A stretch of DNA of 64,000 nucleotides from an uncultured Bacteroidales bacterium (GTDB taxonomy: Bacteria; Bacteroidota; Bacteroidia; Bacteroidales; UBA932): NCBI GenBank assembly GCA_944323825.1, contig CALUTY010000005.1, positions 1 to 64,000 of the forward strand, given 5' to 3'. The notes beneath the pieces are model-generated. The model ran no database searches, was not told the origin of the DNA, and worked only from the letters and a program-made list of their open reading frames with translations. Of this stretch, positions 1-8,128 are shown piece after piece (the first letter of the stretch is position 1; the number at the start of each line of letters is the position of its first letter). A program made the translations under genes and the position numbers.

Positions 1-266
1 ACTTCGGGCTGCTCAGACCTGTGTACATCTTCAGGAACATCAGCGCAACCTTGCCCTCCGGGGTGAAGTATGGTTTTTCGTCCTTTCTTCGCTCTCATGC
101 TCTTGCTTGTCAGTCCAAAGTTCTCTGCCATCTCACGTAGCGGCAGCCTCTTCCTGATTTTTCCCAGCTCGCTAGTCTCGAACGTCCGCCTATACAATTC
201 ATAAAAATCGAACTCCGTGAAAGGGAGATCGGGTGATATTCCAGAGAAATTTTGTACCTTAGCCAT
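1..266 (-). pseudogene. transposase fragment, 5' part, frameshifted
   Basis: This is the amino-terminal part of a transposase that runs off the left edge. It starts at the ATG at 264-266 and reads MAKVQNFSGISPDLPFTEFD, with a basic region near residues 38-65. In an A5 run (T5 on the plus strand, 74-78) the frame shifts. The frame that would continue with PYFTPEGKVALMFLKMYTGL, which I recognise as the start of a DUF772-type IS5/IS1182-like transposase domain, is one base out. The element is therefore probably inactive unless programmed frameshifting occurs. The family assignment is from memory of Bacteroides elements; the frameshift is seen directly. Confidence 0.7.
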
Positions 267-283
267 GCAGATTAATTTTTGCG

Positions 284-323
284 ATACCTCCAAATTCGGC
301 TTTTCCAGGGCAATTGGAGGTAT
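284..323. repeat. hairpin at the outer end of the transposase element
   Basis: A perfect 10-bp inverted repeat (ATACCTCCAA at 284-293, TTGGAGGTAT at 314-323) with a 20-base loop lies just upstream of the transposase start. A T-rich stretch follows on the plus strand. It could be a hairpin that blocks readthrough, or part of the IS end. The remainder up to 455 is AT-rich and holds nothing else I can identify. Confidence 0.55.
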
Positions 324-455
324 TCTTTTTATCTTTAGCTAAGATACAAATTTTATATTACATTGGCAATCAATTCGTTATAAAGTTTTTATTCTTTTTA
401 CGACAGTCCCTATAATAATTGCGTTAATCTCAATTATTGAATTTTATCTACTACA

Positions 456-1541
456 TTATTTTAATATTTTCTGACGCAATAAATCTTGTGAAAGCCGAAC
501 AAAATCATGCGTTCCAAAAGAATTAGACAAATTAATACTGAATATTTTTTCATTATACATTATGGCTCTATCGGAACATCCTATTTTGTCTAATAGATCG
601 GTCATTCTTGTATCAAATCCTGACCTATCCTTAATGACGGAATAGAACGGGATGCCGAAGTTTAGAGCAAACGCCGTCCCGTGAAACGATGTTGTGATTA
701 TGAAAGATGCGTTTTTTACCAGATTGATGAACTCAAGTGGTCCGGCATTCTTGATCACAGTAGCGTTTTTTCTTCTAATATCATTGAATGAGCCATCAAG
801 TATAATGAGATGATGTCCTAATCGATTCTGTACAGTGTCAATGATGTTGTTGATTTCAGGGTACGGATCATATGAATACCTTAGAATATAGGCCAAAATG
901 TAAGGTTCGGGATATGGTTTAGGCATATTTTTGACCATGTCAGACCATTCTGCCTTATCTATCAGCAATGTAGGATCACATACCATTTCAGCTTCCTTGC
1001 CGGTCAGTTCTTCGACTATTTGCACTCCGGATTTTTCCCGTACAGATATGGCATTGTAACTTCCAAGAAGATCTCGATATATAGCTTTTTCTGCTTCCGG
1101 AATATGGGCTACGGAGAAACTGGATGCGTAAGAGATCTTCTTTGAATTTTCTGGAACAAATGGGAAAAAGAAACTGCGGTCATCTTTTATATGCTGCGGA
1201 TTCCAGACCTGATCGCTACCTGTCATAAAGATGTCATAGTCTAATTCTGCTTTTGCGAGTTTTTCAGGCGATTCATACCTGTTTTTAGAACAGACGAAAT
1301 AGTCTTTATAGAATTGCCTGAATTTCTGTTCTTTAATCAGCCTCCCTGACATAATTTTTCTCAGTGGTGAGAATATTCGTCGGATTAAAGACATTCGTTC
1401 TTTTCTGGCACCATTTGGAAAAATGTAGTCGATGAGTTCTGCGTCATATCCCAATTTACTTATATAATGCTGAAGCGCATAGGCTTGAAGGGCTGAGCCA
1501 TAATTCAGGACTTTGTGCATTGTAAGAATACCTATCTTCAT
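456..1541 (-). CDS. polysaccharide pyruvyl transferase family protein (first copy)
   Basis: This 361-residue protein belongs to the polysaccharide pyruvyl transferase family (PF04230), which adds ketal pyruvate from phosphoenolpyruvate to sugars of surface glycans. Family marks are the start MKIGILTMHKVLNYGSALQA, the block TGSDQVWNP, the segment VSVREKSG-like ISVREKSG, and SFHGTAFALNFGIP near the C-terminus. I place the start at 1541 rather than upstream because the family N-terminus begins there and the ATG overlaps the stop of the preceding gene by four bases (ATGA), so translation is probably coupled. It is the last gene of the glycan operon. The exact acceptor sugar cannot be read from the sequence. 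Confidence 0.88.
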   Translation of the reverse strand: MKIGILTMHKVLNYGSALQAYALQHYISKLGYDAELIDYIFPNGARKERMSLIRRIFSPLRKIMSGRLIKEQKFRQFYKDYFVCSKNRYESPEKLAKAELDYDIFMTGSDQVWNPQHIKDDRSFFFPFVPENSKKISYASSFSVAHIPEAEKAIYRDLLGSYNAISVREKSGVQIVEELTGKEAEMVCDPTLLIDKAEWSDMVKNMPKPYPEPYILAYILRYSYDPYPEINNIIDTVQNRLGHHLIILDGSFNDIRRKNATVIKNAGPLEFINLVKNASFIITTSFHGTAFALNFGIPFYSVIKDRSGFDTRMTDLLDKIGCSDRAIMYNEKIFSINLSNSFGTHDFVRLSQDLLRQKILK

Positions 1542-2713
1542 CTTGCTTTTCTTTTTATTGTTTTGCGCTCTGCAAATTTCAATACTTTCTCTGTGAAGAA
1601 CACAAGTTTCCAAACGATGGAATCTAACGGTACATTTGCGTTCCGCAAAAGCCTGACGGCAATTCCTGATGTATATGCAGGTCGTACATTTTTCTTCATC
1701 TGTCCTTCCGCGACGACATCGAACGGATGTTCTATGAGCATACAACCGCTCTGACGCAATACTGCATCTCCTGCCTCCGTAAAAGCAACTGCTGCACTCA
1801 CTCCATCTTCATTGGCAGCATATGTGTTACCCCACAAATCACCTATCCTGATATCGGCAGATGACCTGTCATATTTGAATTTGCAATTTCGGCTACATGC
1901 AGGATTGCTGCAATAGTCTCCGAGAAACAGCCTGTAGAAGATATCTCCCTCTGACAGTCTGGAATTCCAATTTCCCTGCCCTGCTGTATTGTCAGATGCT
2001 CTGTCGCTAGTGCTGCTGCCGATCATTGACATTGCCCAGGAATCATGCCATCCGGTGAATTTATTACGCCACGAAGCATAGGTTATTTTGCCGATTTTTT
2101 TCTCCACCATATCCATATACCTGCGCCATGCATTCATGGACGGCACTGCATGACAGAAAAAGTCAATAAGAATGAAATTATCCTCAATTCTGAATTTTCT
2201 GATGTATCTTCTGAACGAGTCTATCTGACAAGGAGTACCAGTAACAAGATATTTGCCTTTTCTGTCGATTGCTTTGAATCCGTTAAAGGTATAGCTCTGT
2301 AGGTATTTACTTCCAATGGTTTGCTTCAATTCTTCTTCTGATGAAGATATATAATGCTCCGCTATGCCTTTTTCTGCGTCATACCTTACTCCGCACACTT
2401 TATATCCGCTGGCAATCAATGTCCGGCCAATCTCAAATCCGATTCCTCCTGATGAGCATTGTTTTCTGATGGAAGTATCTTGGCTCCATGCGGCATAACT
2501 ATGTATCGGTTTTGGAGATTCGGTCGCAAGTCCTTCTTTAGCGAATGAGCATACTCTGAGGCATATTCCGCAGTCTATGCATACATCAATATTGGTGATG
2601 TTCGGAACATAGAATCCCTCTCTGTTTTGTATTATTGAGATTATGTCTTTAGGACAGGCAGTGGCACACACTCCGCAGCCAAAACAATTTGTAATCGTAT
2701 TGATGTTTGCCAT
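1538..2713 (-). CDS. FrhB-like Fe-S oxidoreductase of the glycan operon (first copy)
   Basis: This 391-residue protein has two 4Fe-4S motifs at its N-terminus (CFGCGVCATACP at residues 10-21, then CIDCGICLRVCS) and a domain related to the C-terminal part of the F420-reducing hydrogenase beta subunit, including the block TGTPCQI and a later Cys-rich stretch CSNPACSRNCKF. Such proteins occur in Bacteroides surface polysaccharide loci next to pyruvyl transferases. Bacteroidales do not make F420, so a flavin or other cofactor is more likely. The start at 2713 is one base after the stop of the glycosyltransferase gene, and it overlaps the pyruvyl transferase start by four bases. The substrate is unknown. 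Confidence 0.82.
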   Translation of the reverse strand: MANINTITNCFGCGVCATACPKDIISIIQNREGFYVPNITNIDVCIDCGICLRVCSFAKEGLATESPKPIHSYAAWSQDTSIRKQCSSGGIGFEIGRTLIASGYKVCGVRYDAEKGIAEHYISSSEEELKQTIGSKYLQSYTFNGFKAIDRKGKYLVTGTPCQIDSFRRYIRKFRIEDNFILIDFFCHAVPSMNAWRRYMDMVEKKIGKITYASWRNKFTGWHDSWAMSMIGSSTSDRASDNTAGQGNWNSRLSEGDIFYRLFLGDYCSNPACSRNCKFKYDRSSADIRIGDLWGNTYAANEDGVSAAVAFTEAGDAVLRQSGCMLIEHPFDVVAEGQMKKNVRPAYTSGIAVRLLRNANVPLDSIVWKLVFFTEKVLKFAERKTIKRKAR

Positions 2714-2714
2714 T

Positions 2715-3722
2715 TTATTTGAGATATTCTTTACAATACTGCAGTAATTCTTTGGCTCTAGCTTCAATTGCAGTTGATTTTTTGTCTATTGTAGAAACTA
2801 GTCTGGCATTATTAGGATTTGCTATGACATATTTGATTTTACTCATTAATTCGTCAATGTCAAGCGGATTATTGATAATGTCGTTGGCGGTAAGATTCAT
2901 AATATCTTTAGCCCCTACATATTGCGAAATCAAAACATCACAACCACATTGAAGGGCATCAATAAGGCCAAGACCAAAAGATTCGAATTCTGAATTTTGT
3001 ATATAGAGCCTTGATTTGAACAATTCAATATTGATTAAATTATGAGGGATGACATGATAGAATGTTACACATGGTATTTCAGAAATGGCTTTACTATCAT
3101 CGTTTTCTCGGTAATATCCATAAACATCTACATGTAATTTTGTACCTGCTTCGACATTAAGTCTCTGAACTGCCTGACAGATAATAATATTTTTTTTAAC
3201 TGTTCTGCCTCCACCAAATAAAATGATTCGATTTGAATTGCGTTTAATATTAGACGTAATAGATTTTATTATTTCATCTGATTCTTCCCAGTTTATACCA
3301 TTGAATAGAACATTAAGTTTATCTTTATATTCTGGGAAAAATTTGGCGATAATACTACGATATGTATTACTGACACAAAGTATTAGATCTGATTTTTCTA
3401 ATATTTTGTTCTCTAATGGATTTCCTTTACCTGTTTCAATTTTAGCACATCCGTGCATGATATATATAATTTTTTTACCCAAGATTTTTGCCAGATTAAG
3501 TTCATACGAATGGAACATTAATCCAGAGAATACAATCACATCAGATACCAGTATTTTATATACATTTTCTATTCTACTTATAATTTTATTATAATGCGTT
3601 TTAATCCTGACTTCGTTTTTAATACATTTTGCAATGTTTCTATTCACCTCATTTGGCCCTCCCGGATTATTGTAGGGGCCATAAAAAAATACATTCAAGA
3701 TCATAATCTTATTAAATGGCAA
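2715..3722 (-). CDS. glycosyltransferase, GT4-like (GT-B fold)
   Basis: This is a 335-residue cytoplasmic glycosyltransferase. The N-terminal half carries FYGPYNNPGGPNEVNRN, a Gly-rich donor-side start typical of GT4. The C-terminal half has ILFGGGRTVKKN and the donor-site region NSEFESFGLGLIDALQCG. The usual GT4 E-x7-E pair is E-x7-D here (E247 and D255). Composition is markedly AT-rich compared with the rest of the window, as expected of a horizontally exchanged capsule gene. It is the central gene of the operon, 11 bp after one FrhB-like gene and one base before the other. The donor and acceptor cannot be predicted. Confidence 0.85.
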   Translation of the reverse strand: MPFNKIMILNVFFYGPYNNPGGPNEVNRNIAKCIKNEVRIKTHYNKIISRIENVYKILVSDVIVFSGLMFHSYELNLAKILGKKIIYIMHGCAKIETGKGNPLENKILEKSDLILCVSNTYRSIIAKFFPEYKDKLNVLFNGINWEESDEIIKSITSNIKRNSNRIILFGGGRTVKKNIIICQAVQRLNVEAGTKLHVDVYGYYRENDDSKAISEIPCVTFYHVIPHNLINIELFKSRLYIQNSEFESFGLGLIDALQCGCDVLISQYVGAKDIMNLTANDIINNPLDIDELMSKIKYVIANPNNARLVSTIDKKSTAIEARAKELLQYCKEYLK

Positions 3723-3733
3723 TTCACGACCGA

Positions 3734-4894
3734 TTATCCTTTTAAAAACATTTTGAGATAATGGATACGCTGTTTATATTTCTCTCTATTCATACATGAA
3801 AAGACGGCCGTCTTGAAATCCTTATGAGGATACATTGACATAAACCTACGATAATTTCGGGGCATCTTGCTTGGAGTTTGAAGTCTACCATTACCTTTTA
3901 AAGCTTCAGTCGTGTCTCGCTCTGCATATTTGCAATTCAATGATGCCGATTTCCATAATTCTATCGCTTTTTCTGTATTAATTAATACAGCTGACACGCC
4001 TCTGCCATTGGCGAAACCGGCATCTTGTCCCAATCCCCAAAAATCAGCAAGAGTGAAATCACCACATCTTGCTATGCAAGCGTATCTACAGTTATAGCAA
4101 CTCTCTCTAAATATAAGCATATTAAGGAAGCCAGACATGTATGCATCTTTTGAAGGCTTCACTCCACAATAATTTTTCATGTGGGAGGTTTTATAAAACC
4201 ATCCGTACTCAATATGCTCAGATGCTTCTCGCCCCGCTACGCTTGTTACCTTTCGTCTAAAAGCGACCTCTACAGTTTCATCTGAAGAACAATAATATTG
4301 AATATTATCATTTAACATTTTTTGAGAAGGAACGCCGTGACAGACAAGGTCAACAGTTATTAAATTTTTGAATTCTTTATGAAATAGATACCCATGAAGT
4401 CCTGCGACTTGGCATGGTGTCCCGACAAAAAGAACCATTCTGCCAAGTTCCAAATCATTTTTTACTGCCTGATAGGTGCTGCCAATATGGCTTTGAACAT
4501 ATTTTGAACCTTTTAGCAGATGGAGATCTATATGCTTCTCAACACGGATATGATGCACATTTCTTATGTCATTGCCAGAACACCCGTATACAGCGCCATT
4601 CCTATTGATAATTATTTTTGACAATTCAGTTGCTAATCCCCCAGACGCGCAAGTAGCATGCTCATTTTGATCAGCGACTGCAGCTGCGTAACATGTTGTT
4701 GGATATACAAGTTTTACCGGATTATTCGCCGGACATATTTTTTTACATAGACCGCAGTCTATGCATAATGTAGAATCTATCTGAGGATAGACAAATCCGT
4801 GTTGATCTTCAAGCATTCTTATTGCATGTTTACTGCATATATTAAAGCATGCTGAACATCCCGTGCATTTTATTCTTTCACATATATTATCCAT
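3734..4894 (-). CDS. FrhB-like Fe-S oxidoreductase of the glycan operon (second copy)
   Basis: This 386-residue paralogue of the protein at 1538-2713 has the same layout: N-terminal CTGCSACFNICS and CIDCGLCKKICP clusters, then an FrhB/FdhB C-terminal-like domain with FVGTPCQVAGLHGY, a LVCHGVPS block and CYNCRYACIARCGDFTLADF. The role in glycan assembly is not established. A redox modification of a nucleotide sugar or lipid-linked sugar is an inference from context. It starts 21 bp after the second pyruvyl transferase stop. The low GC content and diverged sequence show that it is not a recent tandem copy of the other FrhB-like gene. Confidence 0.82.
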   Translation of the reverse strand: MDNICERIKCTGCSACFNICSKHAIRMLEDQHGFVYPQIDSTLCIDCGLCKKICPANNPVKLVYPTTCYAAAVADQNEHATCASGGLATELSKIIINRNGAVYGCSGNDIRNVHHIRVEKHIDLHLLKGSKYVQSHIGSTYQAVKNDLELGRMVLFVGTPCQVAGLHGYLFHKEFKNLITVDLVCHGVPSQKMLNDNIQYYCSSDETVEVAFRRKVTSVAGREASEHIEYGWFYKTSHMKNYCGVKPSKDAYMSGFLNMLIFRESCYNCRYACIARCGDFTLADFWGLGQDAGFANGRGVSAVLINTEKAIELWKSASLNCKYAERDTTEALKGNGRLQTPSKMPRNYRRFMSMYPHKDFKTAVFSCMNREKYKQRIHYLKMFLKG

Positions 4895-4915
4895 ACAGAG
4901 AGAACATTATTATAA

Positions 4916-5980
4916 TTACATGGATAATGCTGATTTTAGATAATTTATCGAGTCTGTTTTCAGATTTTCAATTTTCTCGAATATTGCTTCGTAATTCAAA
5001 AGTGGCATATTGTCCATTTCCTTTAAATCACAATCGCCGACAAAATGTGATTCAAGCCCTAGCTCGGCGAACAGATCGGCAATTCTGGCATTTTGATCCA
5101 AATGTGCTCCGTCTTTAAACCGTTTGAACGCAACAAAATCTTTCCGATATATAATGCTAAAAGCAGCAGCGTGAAAAGAATCCGTAAAAACTTTGTACGC
5201 ATTGTGGATATATCCGATAAATTCACCCGGTCCGGCAATGAGTTGCTCGTCCCCATAATTCTTGTACAACGGATTAGTAAAAAAAATCTTTATTTTGATT
5301 CCCGTTTTCCGCGAATACTCTTGGACATAGTCCATATACCATTGGTTAGGTGTAAGGAAATAACATAGCAGATATTGATCTTGACTTTTAGGCGTAATTT
5401 CTACTTTCATCCATTCTTCAGCTGAAAGCAATAGAGTTGGATCTAATGTAACGGATATTGGTTTGTCAATGAACCCCGACAATGCAAGTGCTCCACTTTT
5501 CTCTCTGACACTTATTTTTGTGAAGCATTCAATAAACGGCTTGATGCGATCTTTAAATTCCTGCGGAAGATTACCAGTGCCCGTACTAGGTGCATAAGCT
5601 ATTTTTTTCTTATTTGTAAATGAAAGATAATAAAATGGATTAAATCTCACATTTGGTGACCATATTTGGTCGCTTCCGCATAAAAATATGTCGTATTTGT
5701 TGTCCAATTCACTTAAAGTTCCCCAGTCGTCATCGATTTTCATGTTATGACTTTTAAATGATTGGAAATAAGTGTGGCGAGATGGTATTTTCTTTCCGTT
5801 CAATATGCTTAAAAAAGTTCCAATGTGGCCCTTTAGACCCTTTTGCGGAATAAAGCGACGGTCATCCACAATTACATTTTCATATCCTAGTGTTTCCAAT
5901 ACATGTTGCAATGCATAAGCCTGCAGACATGTCCCGTAATTTTCGTATGTAATCCAAGTGACTGTTGCCGTCTTTTTCAT
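4916..5980 (-). CDS. polysaccharide pyruvyl transferase family protein (second copy)
   Basis: This 354-residue member of PF04230 starts MKKTATVTWITYENYGTCLQ and carries FLCGSDQIWSPN, ISVREKSGALAL, LDPTLLLSAEEW and the DSFHAAAFSI block, matching the other copy in order but with low overall identity. It probably transfers pyruvate, or a related group, to a different sugar of the same repeat unit. The start at 5980 overlaps the flippase stop by four bases (ATGA). Confidence 0.87.
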   Translation of the reverse strand: MKKTATVTWITYENYGTCLQAYALQHVLETLGYENVIVDDRRFIPQKGLKGHIGTFLSILNGKKIPSRHTYFQSFKSHNMKIDDDWGTLSELDNKYDIFLCGSDQIWSPNVRFNPFYYLSFTNKKKIAYAPSTGTGNLPQEFKDRIKPFIECFTKISVREKSGALALSGFIDKPISVTLDPTLLLSAEEWMKVEITPKSQDQYLLCYFLTPNQWYMDYVQEYSRKTGIKIKIFFTNPLYKNYGDEQLIAGPGEFIGYIHNAYKVFTDSFHAAAFSIIYRKDFVAFKRFKDGAHLDQNARIADLFAELGLESHFVGDCDLKEMDNMPLLNYEAIFEKIENLKTDSINYLKSALSM

Positions 5981-7518
5981 TGCCGATGTAAGATTTTAAA
6001 ACAATACCCTGATACTGATTTCAAGACAAGCTGTCGTTCATTTTTTTTCATACCGATTGTGAGTATCCCAAATGATGTGCATAGTATTGAAACTGTGCAA
6101 ATAATAATAAATGTAATCCAAGATTCATCCAGTCTATTCTGGCAGTACCATGGTAATATTGGAGATATAATTGAAACAGCCAGTATTGGACATAGAACTT
6201 GCTTGACGAATTCCTTTATTGAAAGCTTGACCATATTTTTTGTCAGCAATAGACGTACAGCTATAAGTATTGTCTGAATAGCTATGTTTACAGTCATCGT
6301 TGCCAATGGCGATGCCCCTAGTCTCAATACTAAATATGACAAAGGGAAATTCAGAAACAAAAAAGCAGATACTACTATCTGATATGTCCTAATTTTTCCC
6401 GATGCTCTAGCAATTTGTGGCAATAGATTTGAAATGGTTGAAATTAGTGTGCTGATAAGTACAAGTTTACAAAATGCACCAGTATATTCGGGAACAGATT
6501 TGAGCCATATTCTTAATATGAAATCCATATTGAGAATCAGCGGGAGAGATAAGAGCAGCATTAGATAATAAGAAAAACGAGTGCTTCTAAAAAGCAATGT
6601 TTTTGTTTCTTCGTACTGATCGCTTGCATATCCCTTGATTATCTGTGGGTTTACTGCAGTCTGAAAACTGTTCACGAATCTTGAAACAGCACCATTGACT
6701 TGCACAGCTATACCTCTCGCAGCATTAACCTCAGGGCCAAAAAATAAATTCAAAATTATATTTACTCCTTGTATAGAAAAGACCCATGCCAATTCTCCAA
6801 ACATGTTCCAGCCGGCAAAAGAGGTTATATCTTTAAGTGTCTTGAAATCCTTTGATGGTTTAAAGTTGGCTTCTTCATACTTTCTAACGCAGTATATGTG
6901 ATATATTGTTAGAATGATAACTGTCACAACCATTGTGAGCAAGCTATACAACTTTAGTCTATCAAAATTCCATAGACCGAGTAGATATACAATTGCAAGT
7001 TTTAAAACTGCCTCCAGTATAGAAATGTAGGCATATATGCCCATTTCTTCTTTGGCAATAATAATGGCATTGTACGGTACTTGTACAATAGAAAACATTG
7101 TTGCGAATAGTGTACATTGCAAAACCCAGTTGGCCGCACTTAGTCTTTCATTAGGGATATTCATGTGCGTATTTAGATACCATACCCCGACAATCTCCAT
7201 TATGATAAGTACGAAAACAGCAATAAGACAATGGGCCTGAACTGATACGCTAAAAACATTTCTGACACTTTCTTTATCTCCTCTCCCGATTTCATAGGAC
7301 AGAAAACGTTGAACTGCATTCGCCATTGCTCCTGATAGGAAACCAAGAAGAGCGACTACGCCGCCAACTACATTATAGATTCCATAGTCGGTTACACCTA
7401 ATTTATCAAGAACGACTCGACTTGTATAGAGCGAAACGGCCATCAATAACAGCATCCTGACATATAACATCAGGGTGTTCTTTGCTATGCGCTTGTTATT
7501 GATAGAAGTATCACTCAT
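5977..7518 (-). CDS. wzx: Wzx-type oligosaccharide repeat-unit flippase
   Basis: This 513-residue integral membrane protein of the polysaccharide transport/MATE-MVF type has about twelve to fourteen hydrophobic segments. The first begins after the N-terminal NNKRIAKNTLMLYVRMLLLM, with the typical VVLDKLGVTDYGIYNVVGGV block. It should move undecaprenyl-linked repeat units across the inner membrane. It is the first intact gene of the minus-strand glycan operon, and its stop overlaps the pyruvyl transferase start by four bases. No polymerase (Wzy) or initiating transferase is in the window, so the locus is partial or relies on genes elsewhere. Confidence 0.87.
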   Translation of the reverse strand: MSDTSINNKRIAKNTLMLYVRMLLLMAVSLYTSRVVLDKLGVTDYGIYNVVGGVVALLGFLSGAMANAVQRFLSYEIGRGDKESVRNVFSVSVQAHCLIAVFVLIIMEIVGVWYLNTHMNIPNERLSAANWVLQCTLFATMFSIVQVPYNAIIIAKEEMGIYAYISILEAVLKLAIVYLLGLWNFDRLKLYSLLTMVVTVIILTIYHIYCVRKYEEANFKPSKDFKTLKDITSFAGWNMFGELAWVFSIQGVNIILNLFFGPEVNAARGIAVQVNGAVSRFVNSFQTAVNPQIIKGYASDQYEETKTLLFRSTRFSYYLMLLLSLPLILNMDFILRIWLKSVPEYTGAFCKLVLISTLISTISNLLPQIARASGKIRTYQIVVSAFLFLNFPLSYLVLRLGASPLATMTVNIAIQTILIAVRLLLTKNMVKLSIKEFVKQVLCPILAVSIISPILPWYCQNRLDESWITFIIICTVSILCTSFGILTIGMKKNERQLVLKSVSGYCFKILHRQ

Positions 7519-7567
7519 TGTGATGAGAGCTTATATTATAAACGCAATGATTAATTTTTATACAATA

Positions 7568-7675
7568 TCACTTCCTCAGAGAAACATTAAAATCAAACTG
7601 GCTATGATGATTGAGCAGGGTCGCTATCGACAGACCGACATAGCCAGTTCCTGCTACTGCGATTTTCTTGTCCAT
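7568..7675 (-). pseudogene. UDP-sugar 6-dehydrogenase N-terminal remnant
   Basis: A 35-codon reading frame starts at the ATG at 7675 and encodes MDKKIAVAGTGYVGLSIATL, followed by about 15 residues to a TGA at 7568. The GTGYVGLS Rossmann start is diagnostic of UDP-glucose/UDP-ManNAc dehydrogenases, which are normally over 380 residues. Similarity appears to stop near residue 24. The rest of the gene is missing and wzx begins 49 bp downstream. I read this as the stump left by a deletion that joined a nucleotide-sugar gene to the flippase. It may still supply a leader for the operon. Confidence 0.75.
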
Positions 7676-7830
7676 GATCTTTATTTTCTCTTTTTCCTGT
7701 TTCCCCAATGGGCGCGATTGGGGATTCCACTCGCCTGCCCCATTTGTCAGTCAGTTTTGCATTTGCGGAAGCGGGGGACGGGTACGGGAATGGGAATGGA
7801 AAAAGCATTGACAGGACATTCAATCTGAAC

Positions 7831-7868
7831 ATAAAAAATCCGCACCTTCCTTTGGGATGATGCGGATT
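7831..7868 (-). terminator. rho-independent terminator, minus strand
   Basis: AATCCGCA (7837-7844) pairs with TGCGGATT (7861-7868). On the minus strand the stem is followed by TTTTTTAT. It would stop minus-strand transcripts coming from the gene at 8129-9547, or from a gene now lost, before the glycan operon. The stretch 7676-7830 between it and the dehydrogenase stump holds no gene I can support and may carry the operon promoter. Confidence 0.7.
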
Positions 7869-7945
7869 ATATCCTGGAAACGACAGTATGACAGATTAGG
7901 CGTGAGGATGAAAACTGTATAATGAGAGGCTAAAGATTAACATGA

Positions 7946-7983
7946 GTTCTATGAGATTTAATTTGAATTAAATCTCATAGAAC
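7946..7983. repeat. perfect 18-bp inverted repeat
   Basis: GTTCTATGAGATTTAATT, a two-base TG spacer, and its exact reverse complement form a 38-base palindrome. No T tract follows, so it is not a normal terminator. It sits nine bases before the motif at 7993-8027. Confidence 0.8.
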
Positions 7984-7992
7984 AACTGCAGA

Positions 7993-8027
7993 AGGAGCAG
8001 GATGCAATCCTGTGACTGTCCTCCCGG
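7993..8027. ncRNA. candidate structured element, copy A
   Basis: This 35-base stretch contains a short hairpin (CAGGAT, loop, ATCCTG) enclosed by GGAG pairing with CTCC. It matches 40486-40520 at 31 of 35 positions, and the differences fall in the loop, at a stem end that stays pairable, or in the unpaired joint. The rest of 7869-8128 holds no gene I can support. Similarity with copy B may continue weakly downstream (GAGCG, then ATTCGTCG.ACTG). The function is unknown. Confidence 0.45.
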
Positions 8028-8128
8028 GGAAAGTCGTGAGCGGTTTATGAGAATGGGGCCGAGCGTTATAAATTCGTCGAACTGCATCTGCCGGCCCGGA
8101 AAATTCATTTCAAATCCCCAGACATCCC

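Noticed and set aside
7602..7832. 76-codon minus-strand frame overlapping the dehydrogenase stump
   Set aside because: A different frame from the recognisable GTGYVGLS peptide, with low-complexity Pro/Phe composition.
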